In this document: positions 63,104 through 64,000 of the stretch, piece after piece
Layout of the letters: each line of letters starts with the position of its first letter
Numbering within the stretch: the first letter of the stretch is position 1
Notes under the pieces: generated by a model
What the model saw: the letters and a program-made list of their open reading frames with translations, nothing else
The model's database searches: none
Told to the model about the DNA's origin: nothing
DNA from: Trichomonas vaginalis G3
Taxonomy: Eukaryota > Parabasalia > Trichomonadida > Trichomonadidae
Length of the DNA stretch: 64,000 nt
Assembly (NCBI RefSeq): GCF_026262505.1
Contig: NC_067207.1
Span: 12,678,082-12,742,081 of the forward strand
Direction of reading: 5' to 3'
Program-made: the position numbers and the translations under genes

Positions 63104-64000
63104 ATGGATTACGTTCGTCCAATCATTGTTCGTCATGGATATTCAGTGGAACGTGTTTTAAACAACCAGCAGTATGAATCTTCCTATATAGTTAGCAAGC
63201 CAGATACTGGCAAACAATATTGCATCAAAGCAATTGTTTTAGGACACGTTGATCAGGCAATTATTAGCAGTTTTTTGGAGCCTAATAGTACTCTTCTCAA
63301 ACGAACTGCACATCCTAACATTCGATCAATCCAAGACTATTTTATTGATACAAATTGCTATTTTCAAGTCATGGAGTATATTCCTAAGGGAAGCATACGC
63401 AGATATATAGACCATGCTGGAAAAGTCTCAATAGATGACTTACACTCTTATACAAGCCATCTTTTACAAGCTGTAAATTATATTCACTCAAACCAAATAG
63501 CTCACCATGATATTAAACCATCGAATTTAATGATCGATGATTTCAACAGACTCAAACTTTCTGATATCGATTTAGCTTCATACTGCGTGAATGGCTTATG
63601 CAACAGCTTTCATGGATCATTGCAGTATATAGCTCCAGAAGTAATCAACCAGATACCACATGATCCGTTCAAAGCTGATGTATGGGCTATAGGCGTTTGT
63701 TTGTATGAAATGGCTACAGGAGTTCTCCCATGGAGAAGTACTTCGCTTGCAGACCTCAAGAATGAGTTGTCTCTCGGATATTACACATTTCCTTCTGAAA
63801 TTCCTTATATTATCCAGGCACTTATTCAAATGTGCTTGATTCCAAATCCAAACGAAAGATGCAACCTCAGAGACTTACTTGCAGTTCTTCAGGGTGTTCA
63901 GCAGCCACCAATTCCAAGAATGCCAAGAATCAAAGAAATTCCAAGTTCCCAGCTTAGTTCACGCGCAACACCTATCAAGAGTGGAATTGGAAGCAACAAA
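63104..64000 (+). CDS. Divergent serine/threonine kinase, 3' end outside the window
   Basis: An open frame runs from ATG 63104 (MDYVRPIIVRHGYSVERVL) to the window edge, 299 codons so far. Kinase landmarks are recognisable but altered. There is no Gly-rich loop. YCIKAI gives the catalytic Lys. The catalytic loop is AHHDIKPSNLMI, with His in place of Arg in HRD. The DFG motif reads LSDIDLAS, keeping Asp but losing Phe and Gly. HGSLQYIAPEVI and ADVWAIGVCLYEMATG are normal. The closest overall look is CAMK/AMPK-like. All three residues usually needed for catalysis (Lys, Asp, Asp) remain, so weak activity is possible, but it may be a pseudokinase. Confidence 0.8.
   Translation, partial: MDYVRPIIVRHGYSVERVLNNQQYESSYIVSKPDTGKQYCIKAIVLGHVDQAIISSFLEPNSTLLKRTAHPNIRSIQDYFIDTNCYFQVMEYIPKGSIRRYIDHAGKVSIDDLHSYTSHLLQAVNYIHSNQIAHHDIKPSNLMIDDFNRLKLSDIDLASYCVNGLCNSFHGSLQYIAPEVINQIPHDPFKADVWAIGVCLYEMATGVLPWRSTSLADLKNELSLGYYTFPSEIPYIIQALIQMCLIPNPNERCNLRDLLAVLQGVQQPPIPRMPRIKEIPSSQLSSRATPIKSGIGSNK

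Overview
The window looks like chromosomal DNA of a parabasalid protist, most likely Trichomonas vaginalis or a close relative (Tritrichomonas is possible). The evidence is as follows. The sequence is very AT-rich. Genes are intronless as far as can be seen. Several start codons sit just downstream of a TCA-pyrimidine-W initiator (for example TCACT 9 nt before the ATG at 16111). There is a trichomonad-style ankyrin family with an ISHGxNINEKD repeat, many divergent protein kinases, a Pmp-like beta-helix protein, and heavy loading with Mutator-like (MULE) transposons and their small derivatives.

Layout. 0-14.6 kb is mostly host genes: a frameshifted ankyrin gene, two coiled-coil/unknown proteins, a membrane-anchored Rossmann plus GT2-like protein, a DEDD exonuclease, an acidic Glu/Tyr-rich protein, another coiled-coil protein, an auxin-efflux-carrier-type transporter and a CAMK-type kinase. 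16-17.5 kb holds a tandem pair of MdaB-like flavodoxin-fold oxidoreductases, the second frameshifted. 17.9-29.2 kb is a transposon nest: an element within an element (17.9-20.4 kb), then an 8.44-kb MULE (20800-29239) with about 82-bp terminal inverted repeats and a perfect 10-bp target duplication. This MULE carries a helical-repeat-like gene, a compact HP1-like (chromodomain plus chromoshadow) gene and a transposase that is itself split by another inserted element. 29.4-35.9 kb returns to host genes (small unknown, RasGEF, TKL kinase). 36.1-40.5 kb is a non-coding composite element. 41.7-54.6 kb has an NQO-like flavoprotein, an intact ankyrin gene, a TAF8-like subunit, a Nek kinase and a 1555-aa DOCK-type GEF. 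55-62.4 kb has two small palindromic elements, a Pmp-like protein and a second MULE transposase cut by a roughly 1.05-kb insertion. A divergent kinase runs off the right end.

The most unusual structures are three arrays of consecutive hairpins (25.75-26.74, 38.19-39.18 and 39.54-40.02 kb), all lying inside inverted-repeat-bounded elements. In the first, thirteen successive hairpin centres are spaced 62.5 bp apart almost without deviation. In the second, a 120-121 bp unit alternates small and large hairpins, and arm sequences differ between units while both arms stay complementary. I do not recognise these arrays as any described repeat class. Together with the transposon-borne HP1-like gene they are the best candidates for something undescribed.

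The host genes do not form operons; neighbours are functionally mixed. Several belong to signalling (RasGEF, DOCK, TKL, Nek, CAMK), in keeping with the expanded kinase and GTPase signalling of trichomonads. All functional calls rest on reading motifs by eye; no alignment or database search was run.
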